Shown one piece after another: positions 1-10,838 of a stretch of 64,000 nt of DNA. Position 1 is the stretch's first letter; every line of letters starts with the position of its first letter. This DNA is from Cokeromyces recurvatus (taxonomy: Eukaryota; Mucoromycota; Mucoromycetes; Mucorales; Mucoraceae), in contig NW_026251409.1 of NCBI RefSeq assembly GCF_025118155.1, positions 310,501 through 374,500 of the forward strand, given 5' to 3'. The notes beneath the pieces are model-generated. The model was not told where the DNA came from. It saw nothing but the letters and a program-made list of their open reading frames with translations, and searched no databases. The position numbers were made by a program, and so were the translations under genes.

Positions 1-46
1 TAAGAAAAAAAAATAAAAATAAAAATAAAATAAAAAATAAAAATAT

Positions 47-787
47 TTAAACAAATATAAATCTAAAAAATAAAATCCAGCTTGTCATGACCAAAGCAAT
101 ATAAATGCCTGCATAAAGATAATTGATCTTTAACTTGCGATTCATCAAGAATCGTTTACCACCATTGTTAATATGACTAGGCTTCTTACATGCATCCAGG
201 ACATTTTCATACATCTTTTTATCCAAGATAAAGAGAATAATGCCAGACAAGATAGACAAACCAGCAATAAAGATAAAGAAGATCATAACACCTTTGTAAC
301 CCTTATTAGAATCATGATCTTGTAAGAGACCCGTCATGATATCAAAAAGGGACGCGCCAATATTTGTACCTGATTTAACCAGACCCATACCTGTGCCTAC
401 TAAGGAAAGAGGAAGGATGATAGGAATAGAGGACACTAAAGAGACAGGGCCTAAAGCTAAACTAATACTAAAGCTAATCATGCCTAAAATAGGATGCAAA
501 TTTGTATATTCAAGTAATAAAATTGACATCAAGAATGTCAGGCCACTCCCAATCACTAATAAATAAATAAAAAAAGGGAGAGAGGAGGAGGGAATATGAT
601 TAATATGTAATGCAATGCAATGCGTATTTTCAACAACTTTACTTAACCAAGTACGTTTGCCATATTTGTCGACAAAGAATCCCAAGAATGGCATTATAAA
701 GATTGGTAATACTTGAGATACACTAGCAACTGCAGCGGCCTTATCATCTTCATAACCAAATCGGAATTTAACTAATTCACTGGAAAA

Positions 788-826
<39 letters not shown>

Positions 827-2144
827 GAATGAGTAGTTTTTTTTTTTAAAAAAAAAAAAAAAAAATTCTTATTTTTACCTATTAATGTGAAGAAAACAGC
901 CCCATGCACCACCTAATAAAAATTCCATAGAAGCAATTAACCAGTAAGAATGAGGCAAGTACATAAGCTTAGACCAACTAAATGATCGCTTGCGTTTAAC
1001 AATGGTGTGTTGTACTTGACAATGTTTTTGTTGATTTTTTGTAGTTACATTTTTTAATAAAATAATATAGATAAGATTCACAAATAATGAAAATACACAC
1101 AACATAGCAGAGAGCTGATTATAAAAAATATAAATATGTACAAGTGTATAATATGAATAAAATATTGATGACTAAGAATATTGATATATATTTATGTATG
1201 ATATAATTACCCAAAAACCATAACCGTACCAGCCTGTCCATTTAGCAATAGGTACGACTGTCGCTTGAGCTAAAAAAGAAGACTATTATATTTATAAAAA
1301 AAAAAAAAAAATTATCAAATGATTGGAGTACAAAAAATAATAATAATACAATAATATTACCAGTCTGCTGATAGTTAACATAAATGCAATTACAGCTGCA
1401 AGACTACGACCCTGGAACCACTGGCTAAGAATGGTTTCTTGAACGATAACTACTGTACCACTGCCGATACCATATAGAATACGTCCCAATATCATCATAT
1501 ATAAATTCGTAGTAGAGGTTGAAATAGCTACTAGAATATTACCAAATGTAATCAAAATGGTAGTTAAAATAGAACCTGGAATCGTTCCAAATGCATCAAT
1601 AAAGATACCACCAATCAATGGTAGAATCGTATTCACGATAGATACACTAGATTGAATTAATCCATACTGAGAATTACTAATACCAAATTCCTATAAAATA
1701 GATATGTGGTGAGAATTAATGTCATCTTTATCCTACTATAATAATCTATTCTCTATCAATTTACTTTCTTAATTGTGGATTTCATGGCACCTAATGTATG
1801 AGCAGCAAAATGGCTGCCCACTTTTTTTTTTTTTTTTTTTTAATTATATATAATAGTTAAACGTATAGATTTTATATATACACATTTTATTTACTTGCTA
1901 AAAACATGGCACATAATAAAGCAATTATTTTATATTTCCAAGGCTGATTTGATAGTTGACAAATTGGGTCATCATTAGGTATATCTAAATTTATATTTGA
2001 ACTTGTTTTATCTGTATTGATATTATTTCTACAACATCCTTCTTTTGAACAACAATTAGCTGTAGAAGATGAAGAAGATAAAAGAGGTGTTACTTCATCT
2101 GTAACTTGATTCGATATTCCTTTTTCTTTATTATTGATGACCAT
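47..2144 (-). CDS. MFSD1-like major facilitator transporter (probable lysosomal/vacuolar), 7 exons
   Basis: Multi-pass MFS protein of about 529 residues. Exons in transcript order: 2144-1895, 1820-1765, 1690-1361, 1282-1211, 1114-879, 779-643, 555-47. The joins keep frame and restore MFS sequence: GSHFAAHTLGAMK early, then EFGISNSQYG, the A-like loop GGIFIDAFGT, GRILYGIGSG and, in the second half, FLGFFVDKYGKRTWLMIGSG. This layout is that of mammalian MFSD1, a lysosomal transporter reported to export dipeptides; substrate here is inference. The soluble N-terminus has a Cys-rich patch and an acidic dileucine motif (EVTPLL). The 87-nt intron 642-556 is a multiple of three without a stop, so its retention would add 29 residues. 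The start is the only early ATG in frame. It is divergent from the HisRS gene. Identity as an MFSD1-like MFS protein is fairly secure. Confidence 0.85.
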
Positions 2145-2780
2145 TGATAATTAAAACAAGAAAAAAAAAACAGAAAAAAAAAAAAAAGGAATGAATGAAA
2201 AAACAAAACAAAAAAAAAGGATTATTAATTATTATATCTTCGTTGTTGTAGTTAAAAAAAAAAATAATCTGATCTCAGCTTTGTATAAAAAGATCTGATA
2301 AAATATAATCCGCAAAATAAAAAAATAAAAAATATTTATCAGATAATAATAAAAATTAGAATTGTATTGAATACAAGTTAAAAAGCATAAAACATACATT
2401 TAATATGATAAAAATACGTGCCTTTTTTTTTTATTTATTGTTTTATTTTTTTCGAGGTTGAATTCTTTTCTCTATAAGTATTTATAAATTAAAGTTTCCT
2501 TTTAGTATTTCTATCTACAAAAAAAAAAAGGGTACGATGTGTATTTAGAGTTTCACAAAGATAAAACAAATTTAAAAAAAAAAAAAAAAAAAAGTACCGA
2601 GTTCATTATGTTTATATGAACATGTAGGCAATGATGGTAATAAAAGAGGACATTCATCTTATCATCGGTCACAGGGAAAAGGAGGATTAATTGCGGAGAT
2701 TATATCTATATGTTCTTATTTTTGTACTGCTATAATACCCTTCTTTCTACAAGTCAACCCTTACATTACTCTTTTTAAAA
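2145..2780. promoter_or_regulatory. Divergent intergenic region between MFSD1-like gene and HisRS
   Basis: About 640 bp of very A-rich DNA with several A8-A14 and T8 runs and no supported ORF. It must hold the promoters of both flanking genes. No individual element stands out. Confidence 0.5.
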
Positions 2781-4432
2781 ATGTTGAAAACTTCATTACC
2801 CTCATTGCACTGTCACATGAGACATTCTCTGATTAGACTTTCATATCGTCCTTTAATGACAATAATAGGTAAAGTGTATTTATGCTTCTATTCATATATA
2901 ATTAACTTTTTTTTTTCTTGTATAGAAAAAGATAAAAAATCAAATGGCAATGTAGGCATCTTCCTTTTTTTTTTCTTTTCTTTTCTTTTCTTCATTATGG
3001 TTACCATAATACATTTATAATTATTCATTAATGTTTATACATGTAGTTTCAATTGAAAACACCAAAGGGAACTCGAGATTATAATGAAAAAGAAATGACA
3101 ATTAGACAAGGTCTCTTTGACACTATTACAAAAGTATTTCAACGACATGGTGGTGTGACGATTGACACCCCAGTATTTGAGTTACGAGATATTTTAAGTG
3201 AGAAATATGGTGAAGAAAGCAAGTTAATTTATGATTTGGCTGATCAAGGTGGAGAGAATTGTTCATTACGTTATGATCTTACTGTACCATTTGCACGTTA
3301 TTTAGCTATGCAAGGTAAAAAACCTGAGGGACTGCAAATGAAACGGTATCAGATTGCTAAAGTCTATCGACGTGATCAGCCTATTATGACAAAGGGTCGT
3401 TTACGTGAATTTTATCAATGTGATTTTGATATTGCTGGTCAGTTTGATCCAATGATTCCTGATGCTGAGGTATTGAAAGTGATGTGTGAAGCCCTGGATG
3501 CGGTCAAGGTTCCATTTAATATAAAAATAAATCATCGTCAGATATTAGATGGTATGTTTGAGGTCTGTGGGGTTCCTAAAGAGCAGATTCGATCTATTTC
3601 AGCAGCTATAGATAAACTCGATAAACTTCCTTGGGAGAATGTAAAGAGAGAAATGATAGAAGAAAAGAAGTTGGATGAGGCCGTAGCAGATCGTATTGGT
3701 AGTTATGTTCAACACTTGAACACGACTCATTCTATCGACGCTTTTAATTTAATTCATTTACTCGAACAAGATACACATTTGATGGCACACGAGGGTGCTT
3801 CAAGGGGCTTGAATGAGATTAAACTTTTATTAGAGTATTTAGATGTATTTAAAATTCGAGATCGTGTTAGGTTAGATTTAAGTTTGGCGCGAGGATTAGA
3901 TTACTATACTGGTATTATCTACGAGGCTGTAACAGATAAAAGTGAAGGTCTAGGATCGATTGCTGCTGGTGGAAGATATGATCATCTCGTCGGTCTATTT
4001 TCAGGCACCAATAAGACAGGAAAGCCAAAGACAATCCCCTGTGTCGGTGTTTCAATTGGAATTGAACGTCTATTCTCCATCTTATTGGCTAGACAAAAGA
4101 TGGATACTATCAAAGCCAATCCAACCGAGGTATATATCATATCCATGGGGGATGGACTCTTAAAGGAGCGTATGGACATTGCACAAGAATTATGGGATGC
4201 AGGTATCAATGCATCCTATATGTTTAAAAATAAGCCAAAGCTTGAAAAGCAATGGGCCATTTGTGATAAAGATCAAATACCTTTTGCCATCATTGTAGGT
4301 AAAGAAGAATTAGAAAAAGGCCAAGTTAGGATTAAAGATATGAGATCAAAAGATGACAATCAAAGGGGTGGAATTATATTAAATAGAGAGAATATGATTT
4401 CAGAGTTAAAAAATAGGCTAAAAGTATTATAA
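2781..4432 (+). CDS. HTS1: Histidyl-tRNA synthetase, probably both cytosolic and mitochondrial
   Basis: Class II aminoacyl-tRNA synthetase charging tRNA-His. Exons 2781-2868, 2926-2951 and 3047-4432 give about 499 residues, usual for fungal HisRS. The core starts at the family sequence LKTPKGTRDY. Motif 2 is visible around YRRDQPIMTKGRLREFYQCD and the HisA signature as RGLDYYTGIIYE, followed by GGRYDHLV; the C-terminus is the anticodon-binding domain. Codon 3053 is TTG, not a start: it lies inside exon 3, which begins TTT CAA TTG. The two upstream exons supply an N-terminus without acidic residues for its first ~30 positions, rich in Arg, Ser, Leu and His, which looks like a mitochondrial presequence. 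In-frame ATGs at codons 13 and 25 could start a cytosolic form, as in yeast HTS1. Function is secure; the first two exons are inferred from splice phase. Confidence 0.93.
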
Positions 4433-4683
4433 AATAATGGGTTTTACTTTTGTAGACGTCTCTTCTTGTATATATTATGTAATACACATAATCCTGTGTG
4501 TGTGTGTGTGTGTTTTTTCTTTATTTTGTACAAAAGCAATAATAGTAAAATGATAATAATGCAGCGATATCGGTTTTAGATACATACAAATACGTATGAG
4601 TTGAAACTGATTTGATAATAATTGAATATTTATGATAACATATGATTCCTCTTTTTTTTTTTGTTTTTTTTTGTTTTTTTTTT

Positions 4684-5390
4684 TCAATTACTCTGCGTTA
4701 ACATTCTATAATCTTCTTTCTGAATTTTTTCCAGCAAATGATCATATTCATCGAGTAACTTTTTCTGTTTTGTACTATAATTTATCTATTCAAAACAGAT
4801 ATTAATACTGATAGTTATCATAACTTCTTATTTCATTTTTTTTTTACCTCGATCTGTTCTTTATATTTTTGTTTCTCTATATTTTCTTCAGAATCCTTAT
4901 TTTCTAATGAATCTTTAATTTGTTCATTTAAATTGCCATTTCTAGACACATTAGATAAATCGGTCATTTCTGATCCAATTCTTTTTAAATAATCATCATT
5001 TTGAACGAGTTCTGCTCTACGAATGGTGATTTCGCGCGAAGGTAATTTTAAAACATCGATCCTCTTTGAATAATTTCGTCGTAATTCTTCTAAATTTTCA
5101 AAGCAATATGCCTTTAATCGTTCAATCGTTCTTCTTTTTCGAAGTTTAGCCTTTTTTTCGATTTGATATAAAATCCTACTTGGAGGTTTATATGTAGGGG
5201 TATCTGCTGGTAAATATATATCAGCGTTACTTTTTAGCATGTATATATATATATATAAGTTAGTACGAGACATTCTTTCATTATTGAAGCACATGTCATA
5301 AATAAATAAAAAATGACTTGATTTCTATTTTGCATACCTGGTTACAGACTCTTGTTCAAGCCAAAATAAAATTGGATCGACATTAGACAT
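4684..5390 (-). CDS. Small charged helical protein, unrecognised
   Basis: Three exons (5390-5338, 5229-4848, 4785-4684) give about 178 residues. The model is supported by the frame-keeping joins and by a perfect TACTAAC branch site at 5259-5265 in the first intron. The N-terminus (MSNVDPILFWLEQE) is followed by a proline-containing stretch (PADTPTYKPPSR), a strongly basic helix rich in Lys/Arg (residues about 45-80), an acidic Glu/Lys-rich segment, and a C-terminal amphipathic helix (KQKKLLDEYDHLLEKIQKED) that could form a coiled coil. There is no signal peptide or membrane segment. The layout would suit a small subunit of a larger complex, but I do not recognise the family and give no function. 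It converges on the HisRS gene, with 251 bp between stops. Confidence 0.7.
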
Positions 5391-5793
5391 TTAAAGAAAG
5401 AAAGAAAAAAAAGGAAGAAAAAGAAGCAACAAGGACAATGATTTATTATAGATTTAGAAGACAAGTATAAATATAAATATTAATATCTATTATACATGTA
5501 TAAATTAATGGAGTTTTTTTTTTTATTTTTTTTTTTTTTATCATTATATTACATAAAACCCTATCACAGCTTGCTTTTTTATTTATTTAATTTTACTGTC
5601 TGTGAAACCCATTACAAGACCAAGATAAATGCTATTTGTAATAAGCAACTGATAAAGACAATAGATATACTAGTCAGTCTTCATACTATATTGCGAAATA
5701 ATCATTTCTCATACATTATTTTGAAAGAAAATACAGAAAAAAAAGGTATCTATTTAAATGAAAACATTGTTTGTATTGATACGATTAAAAAAA

Positions 5794-5828
<35 letters not shown>

Positions 5829-5962
5829 AGGAAGGTAGAATTTAATATCAAGGGAGTTCATAAATAAACGTATTTTGTCTTCTTTATTATTATCTTTTTT
5901 AAGAATAAAAAAAAATACAATATAAAGAAAGAGGACATAAAAATATAAATCAAGTCAAGAAT
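5391..5962. other. Intergenic, no gene seen
   Basis: About 570 bp upstream of the small helical protein and downstream of the glucoamylase. It contains T-rich runs at 5515-5540 and an (AAAT)n microsatellite at about 5788-5829. No supported ORF or RNA gene. Confidence 0.5.
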
Positions 5963-8283
5963 TTAAACTGAAGGTGTACCAGCCTTGGCAAGAGCAGCAG
6001 AGATTAAGGAAGCATGAGACCAAGTTAAATCACGAGCCCCAGTACAGAAGCCGTCGTTACGACCAAATTGTTCGCTCATGGAGCCATTTGGATAAGCATG
6101 GAATTTAACAGTTGACAAAAATCGATCAGCAGCATGAGCAACATTGGATACCATGTTATTAAAAGCTGTTGTGCCCACCTTATAGTGGGTTCCAGACGTA
6201 GCTGACGGATCGAATTTCTTAAAGTATGCCAGATTGATATTATTTACAGTTACACCACCGTTGTTATACCATTCTTTAATTGCACGATAGTAAAGCTCTG
6301 CATAGGCATTCGTGGCTAAAAACCATGGGTTACCTTGGGAATTGCCATTCCCATTATAGGTATCTTCAGGGTAACGACCAATTGCATTACCAAGATAATT
6401 TGGTAAATTGGCATTGTTAATACTGTAGAGAGAGGCAAATCTGGATTCAACAGCAACTGCGGTAGCTAGAATCTAATCGCCATGTTGTTATATACATGTA
6501 TAGATAGATAAATAAATAAATAAAAATTAGGGCAAACCCTTCTGTTTATTATCTATTGTACTTGTTGAATGAATTTTACCTTATCAGAACCAGGAGTATA
6601 GAAGCCATCTTGAGTGCTACCCACATTAGCAGCAATAAGATTAGCAACATCATAACCAGCCTTACTGACACCCGCAGTTACACTTTGACTAACAGCGACA
6701 TAGTTATTGCTAGAGGACCAGAAAGAGTCGATCTTTGTCTTGATAGAGGCAGCTGTTTTCGTGTAGGTATTAGCACGAGTGGAGTCATTGTTACGAGAAG
6801 CAAAATGAGCACCGCGAACCAAGCTCTTACGCATCACCATCAAAGTATAAAAATGAACACCATTGACTTCTTCCCATAAATCAAAACATCCATTAGACCA
6901 AGTATTAACAACATAATCCAAATCCTTAAAGATAGCTAAATAATAATTTATGTTATATATATATATATTTATGTGTGTATTGAATGTGAATCTAATGATG
7001 CAAAATGGCAATCTATTTTTTTTTTTTTTACCTGGCTTAAGGGTTCCAGTAACATAGTTAGCATCACCGGTTTGCTTAAGATAACTATCAGCAAACAAAA
7101 TAAAAGTAGTAGCTCGTTCAGCAGGACCATCATTTTGTGGTCTAAAAAAAAAAAAATGTTAGTACATGCACAAAGACTCTATCTACAATAAAAAAAAAGG
7201 GGGGAGAGGAGTGGGAGGGATATCTTCTTTTGATACATACCTTCCCCAAGCACCTGTATAACTAGAGCCATCAGGATTAAATTTAGGCTCACCTAGACAG
7301 TTACAAACGGTAGAAGTAGATTGACTTTTAACAGAAAAAGTAACGTAATCTTTCAAGATTTGAAGAAGGGTTGAATTACCAGCCAGAGTAGAATTATAAT
7401 CATTAGCAATGACATATGAGGTTAAAGCTGAATCACGAGTCCAGGCATAATAGTAATCAGGATTGGCAGTTGATAAAGAAGCGGCAATAAAACCTTTAGC
7501 AGAACCTGGAGGATTTATGTTACGGAGCATAGCATAACGACTGGTTTCAATCTGAGTCTTGAGCCAAGAAGTAATAGTGGTATTACCTGTAGGGAAATCA
7601 ATAGAAGGAATAAAAGTAGGACTCGTCGTCGTCGTCGTCGTCGTCGTAGTAGTAGTAGTAGTAGGTGAAGTTTTTGTAACTACATATAATAAGTTACTTT
7701 TTTTTTCCTTTAAATCCTTTTATACATATTTAATTGAACTCATTTACCTTGATAATTTGCATTATTATTATTATCATAATAAGTTTTACCATTCACATTA
7801 TACTATAGGTTAATAAAAAAAAAAGAAAAATGAATATCATTTATCCAACGTCTATGTAATTTAGCTAATTTACTTTGATGTAAAACTGTTTAATATCATT
7901 AATAGAAGCAGTAAAATCCCAATATTCATAGTTCGAGCCTGAAATAGCATTAGAATAAGAAGCAGCAATTTGATTTCCGTTATTATTCCAGTTGTTAGAG
8001 CCATCAGAGTAAATTATAGCAACTGCTTTTGTATAAGCTATATTTTGAACCTAACCCATTCAAGTCATAGATAATAACATTTAATAAAATAAAGTAAAAC
8101 CAAAATGAAATAAAATCGATTATTTACATAAATTTGACCAGATAAAGTAGAACCATTCCAAGTATAAGCCTTGAGCTTAACTTGAGAAGTAGTAGGAACA
8201 GTCTCTGCAAAGACAGTAGTAACAGTTAAAAAAGCAGCAACCAAAAGCGTTGGCTTCCTAAAGAGATTAATAAAGTACTTCAT
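5963..8283 (-). CDS. Secreted glucoamylase: CBM21 starch-binding domain + GH15 catalytic domain
   Basis: Glucan 1,4-alpha-glucosidase releasing glucose from starch ends outside the cell. Seven exons (8283-8128, 8050-7874, 7802-7748, 7679-7241, 7141-7032, 6935-6580, 6472-5963) give about 600 residues, close to Rhizopus glucoamylase. Order: signal peptide (hydrophobic, ending near VFA-ET, residue 26); CBM21 at about 30-130 with the SDGSNNWNNNGN and YEYWDFTASI signatures; a Thr linker; then GH15. Catalytic landmarks are YAWTRD, the general-acid Glu in FDLWEE (about residue 334) and the general-base Glu in MSEQFGRN (about 565), followed by ARDLTWSHAS. N-terminal CBM21 is the Mucorales order; Ascomycota use a C-terminal CBM20. 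A candidate TATA box lies about 65 bp upstream of the ATG. Nothing is broken and all seven joins keep frame. Confidence 0.97.
7621..7663 (+). repeat. Trinucleotide repeat encoding the glucoamylase Thr linker
   Basis: A run of (CGT)n then (AGT)n on the + strand reads as about 14 consecutive ACG/ACT threonine codons in the glucoamylase. It forms the likely O-glycosylated linker between CBM21 and GH15. Two codon blocks (ACT then ACG) suggest repeat expansion. Confidence 0.85.
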
Positions 8284-8363
8284 AAAAAATTGTTTATTTA
8301 TTTTTTCTTTGTTAATAAAATAAAATAAAAAGTTGATTGATTTGGTTTTTTTATAGTCCCTCT

Positions 8364-8407
<44 letters not shown>

Positions 8408-9298
8408 CCTAATATAATTCAGTCAACTGAAAATATGGAAGAATACGGTATGAGCAACCAAGTAACTTATAAGATTAAATTACACATGCACAAAAGGGAA
8501 GGAGAAGAAAAGAAAGAAAAAGGCAATAAAGAAAGAAGACGAAAGTAATGCCGTCAAATACCGTCTTTTTCAATATGAAAATATAACTTTCCCTTTATAC
8601 AGCTTTACCCAGGCACAAAATAATGATTGTTATTTAATACAACAACAGCGATAAGTACACGCTGTTAATCCAATTTTATGTATATTACCATAGTAACACA
8701 AATAAATATGGAATTTACGATTATTCACAATTCTATTTCGATCGAATGTACAACAGATCCAGTCAAGGAAGTACAACAACTATTATATATCCACCAAAAA
8801 AAAAAAAAAGATATCATCGTTATAAGGACTCTAAAAATAAATTTGCTAAAACTATATCATTAGTTGGTTAAATAATGAAAGTTTTGGTCTGTAAAATAAC
8901 ATAAATGCAAGCATATTAAAATTAAAACAATGCCAATAAATAATTCTATTGATGAATTTGAAACATGTCAAAATACACAACATAGAAAAAAAAGAAAAAG
9001 AAAAAAAAAAGAGCATTAAATAATAAAGTATTATTAATAAAGAAATGCTTGAATAAAAGGGTAATAAATATCATGATGAACACTATTATTCATTGACAAC
9101 AAATGTTAAATGACGATACATAAACAAACAAAACAGACCCAAGATGTATGTATGTATGTATATATTTTATGAAAGTGAAACCAATGGAAAAGTTTCACTC
9201 CATTAAAAAAAAAAAAGAAAAAGAATAGAGGATTTGATTATTACTGCTATTATTATTTTTTCTTCTTTTCTCTTTTCTTATTTATATGTTAATAAAGA
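8284..9298. other. Divergent intergenic region, glucoamylase / homeobox gene
   Basis: About 1 kb shared upstream region. Next to the glucoamylase start there is a TATA-like element and then a T tract of about 41 nt at 8367-8407. Further right are A-rich runs and a short TATG repeat near 9150. No supported gene. Confidence 0.5.
8346..8355 (-). promoter_or_regulatory. Candidate TATA box of the glucoamylase gene
   Basis: On the minus strand the sequence reads TATAAAAAAA, about 65 bp upstream of the glucoamylase ATG. Immediately upstream lies a long A tract (the 8367-8407 T run), typical of a nucleosome-poor promoter. Assignment is by position and sequence only. Confidence 0.45.
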
Positions 9299-10078
9299 AT
9301 GCAAGAAAAAAGAGAGTATGAAAATAGAAGAGGCTCTTTGTCTATATCTGCTTTATTAAATGAGGATACAATTGATCCAATAAATTCAAACCCGTCTATA
9401 ATAATAGCTGAAAATAATCAACCTCTTCCTTCTCTACCTTCACCTTCACCACCACCACCACCACCACCACCACCACCGCCACTGCTACCGCCATTGTCAC
9501 ATAGGCCATCCAGTGATGCAATAACAACAACAACTTCTACTGAATCTCATCTTTCTAAAGCAAAAAGGAAAAGAATTTCACCTCATCAATACAGTAGATT
9601 AATGGAAACATTTCATTTAACTGATACCCCAAGTTCTGAGATCAGAGAAAATCTTGCTTTAGAATTAAAAATGACTAAAAGAGAAGTACAAGTAAATATA
9701 AACTGAAACCAAAATAAAATAGAATATAATAAATAAAATGAACATCTTTCTTTATGTTTATAGGTTTGGTTTCAAAATAGAAGAGCAAAGATGAGTAGGC
9801 TAAAGAACATGAATAAATCTCATCACCAGCAGCAACAACAACAACAGTCATCAACTATTGATTGTTATTCTATGAAACCTACTAGAAGACCATCTGCACA
9901 TTCTTTACTTGAAAGTCATTATCATAATCCATATCCACAGCCTGTTGTAAAGAATCTCCCTTCATTACATAATCATCCTTATTTATATAAACAACCTAAA
10001 GAATCTGCAATCGATTTACTAGCTTCTGCTGCAGAATATGTTCAAACTGATAGTGCAGAAGAAAAAGAAATAAATTAG
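9299..10078 (+). CDS. Homeodomain transcription factor
   Basis: Nuclear DNA-binding regulator. Exons 9299-9691 and 9764-10078 give about 235 residues. The N-terminus holds a short hydrophobic motif (SISALLNED) and a run of about 12 prolines. The homeodomain begins KRKRISPHQYSRLMETF, at about residues 91-150, and ends in helix 3 with VWFQNRRAK, carrying the invariant Trp, Phe, Asn and Arg. It lacks the three-residue TALE insertion. The single intron splits helix 3 exactly between KREVQ and VWFQNRR, a position common in homeobox genes, which confirms the junction. The C-terminus has a Gln run, His/Pro/Tyr-rich sequence and an acidic end. DNA target and partner are unknown. Confidence 0.92.
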
Positions 10079-10440
10079 TTGTATCTGTACTATTCACATT
10101 ATTACATAATATATGCATATTATAATTAACCGGTTACACGAATAAACTATATTATTGCACAGAATGCATCTCTTAATTATCACATTCATGTTTCTAGCAA
10201 GTCATATTTTATAATCCAAACAACAGCACTTGACAAAATTTTATGTCTGAGTTTAATTTAATCTATGTATATACACACATATATGAATATTATATCAATC
10301 TGTATATTTTTATAATATTTTTTTTTCCTTTCTTTTCCTCTTTATTCTAAAATATTTTTTTTTAAGAAAAAAAAGGAATCGACTCATTAAGTAAAGAAGA
10401 GATTATATATTGCAAATCTTATTTTACCTTCTCATAAACT
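10079..10440. other. Intergenic, no gene seen
   Basis: About 360 bp between the homeobox gene and the Doa10 gene. AT-rich, with a T9/A8 pair around 10350. It probably contains the 3' end of the former and the promoter of the latter. Confidence 0.4.
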
Positions 10441-10804
10441 ATGGATGACGATCAAGGTAAAAATTGAGTTCCTTCTCTTTCTAGAATTGTATAGATTGAT
10501 TCTATTTATAATTTCCAAATGTAGAAATCTGTAGGGTTTGTAGAAGTGAATCTACGCCCGATCATCCTCTTTACCATCCATGTAAATGCTCCGGTAGTAT
10601 TCGTTTTGTGCATGAAGACTGGTAAAATTATACTTCAAATGATGGATTAAAATATATATACATGTATATTTTTTAGATTAATTTTCGACATTGATACTAA
10701 TTCTTTTTATAGTTTAATAGAATGGTTATCGCACAGTAAAAAAAAGTAAGGAGAATGAATAAATTAAAGGAGGTAAAATAGATGTGGATATGAATACTAA
10801 GCAC

Positions 10805-10838
<34 letters not shown>

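Noticed and set aside
3053..3055. Start of the HisRS protein at 3053
   Set aside because: The codon is TTG and lies inside an exon that begins at 3047; upstream exons supply the true start.
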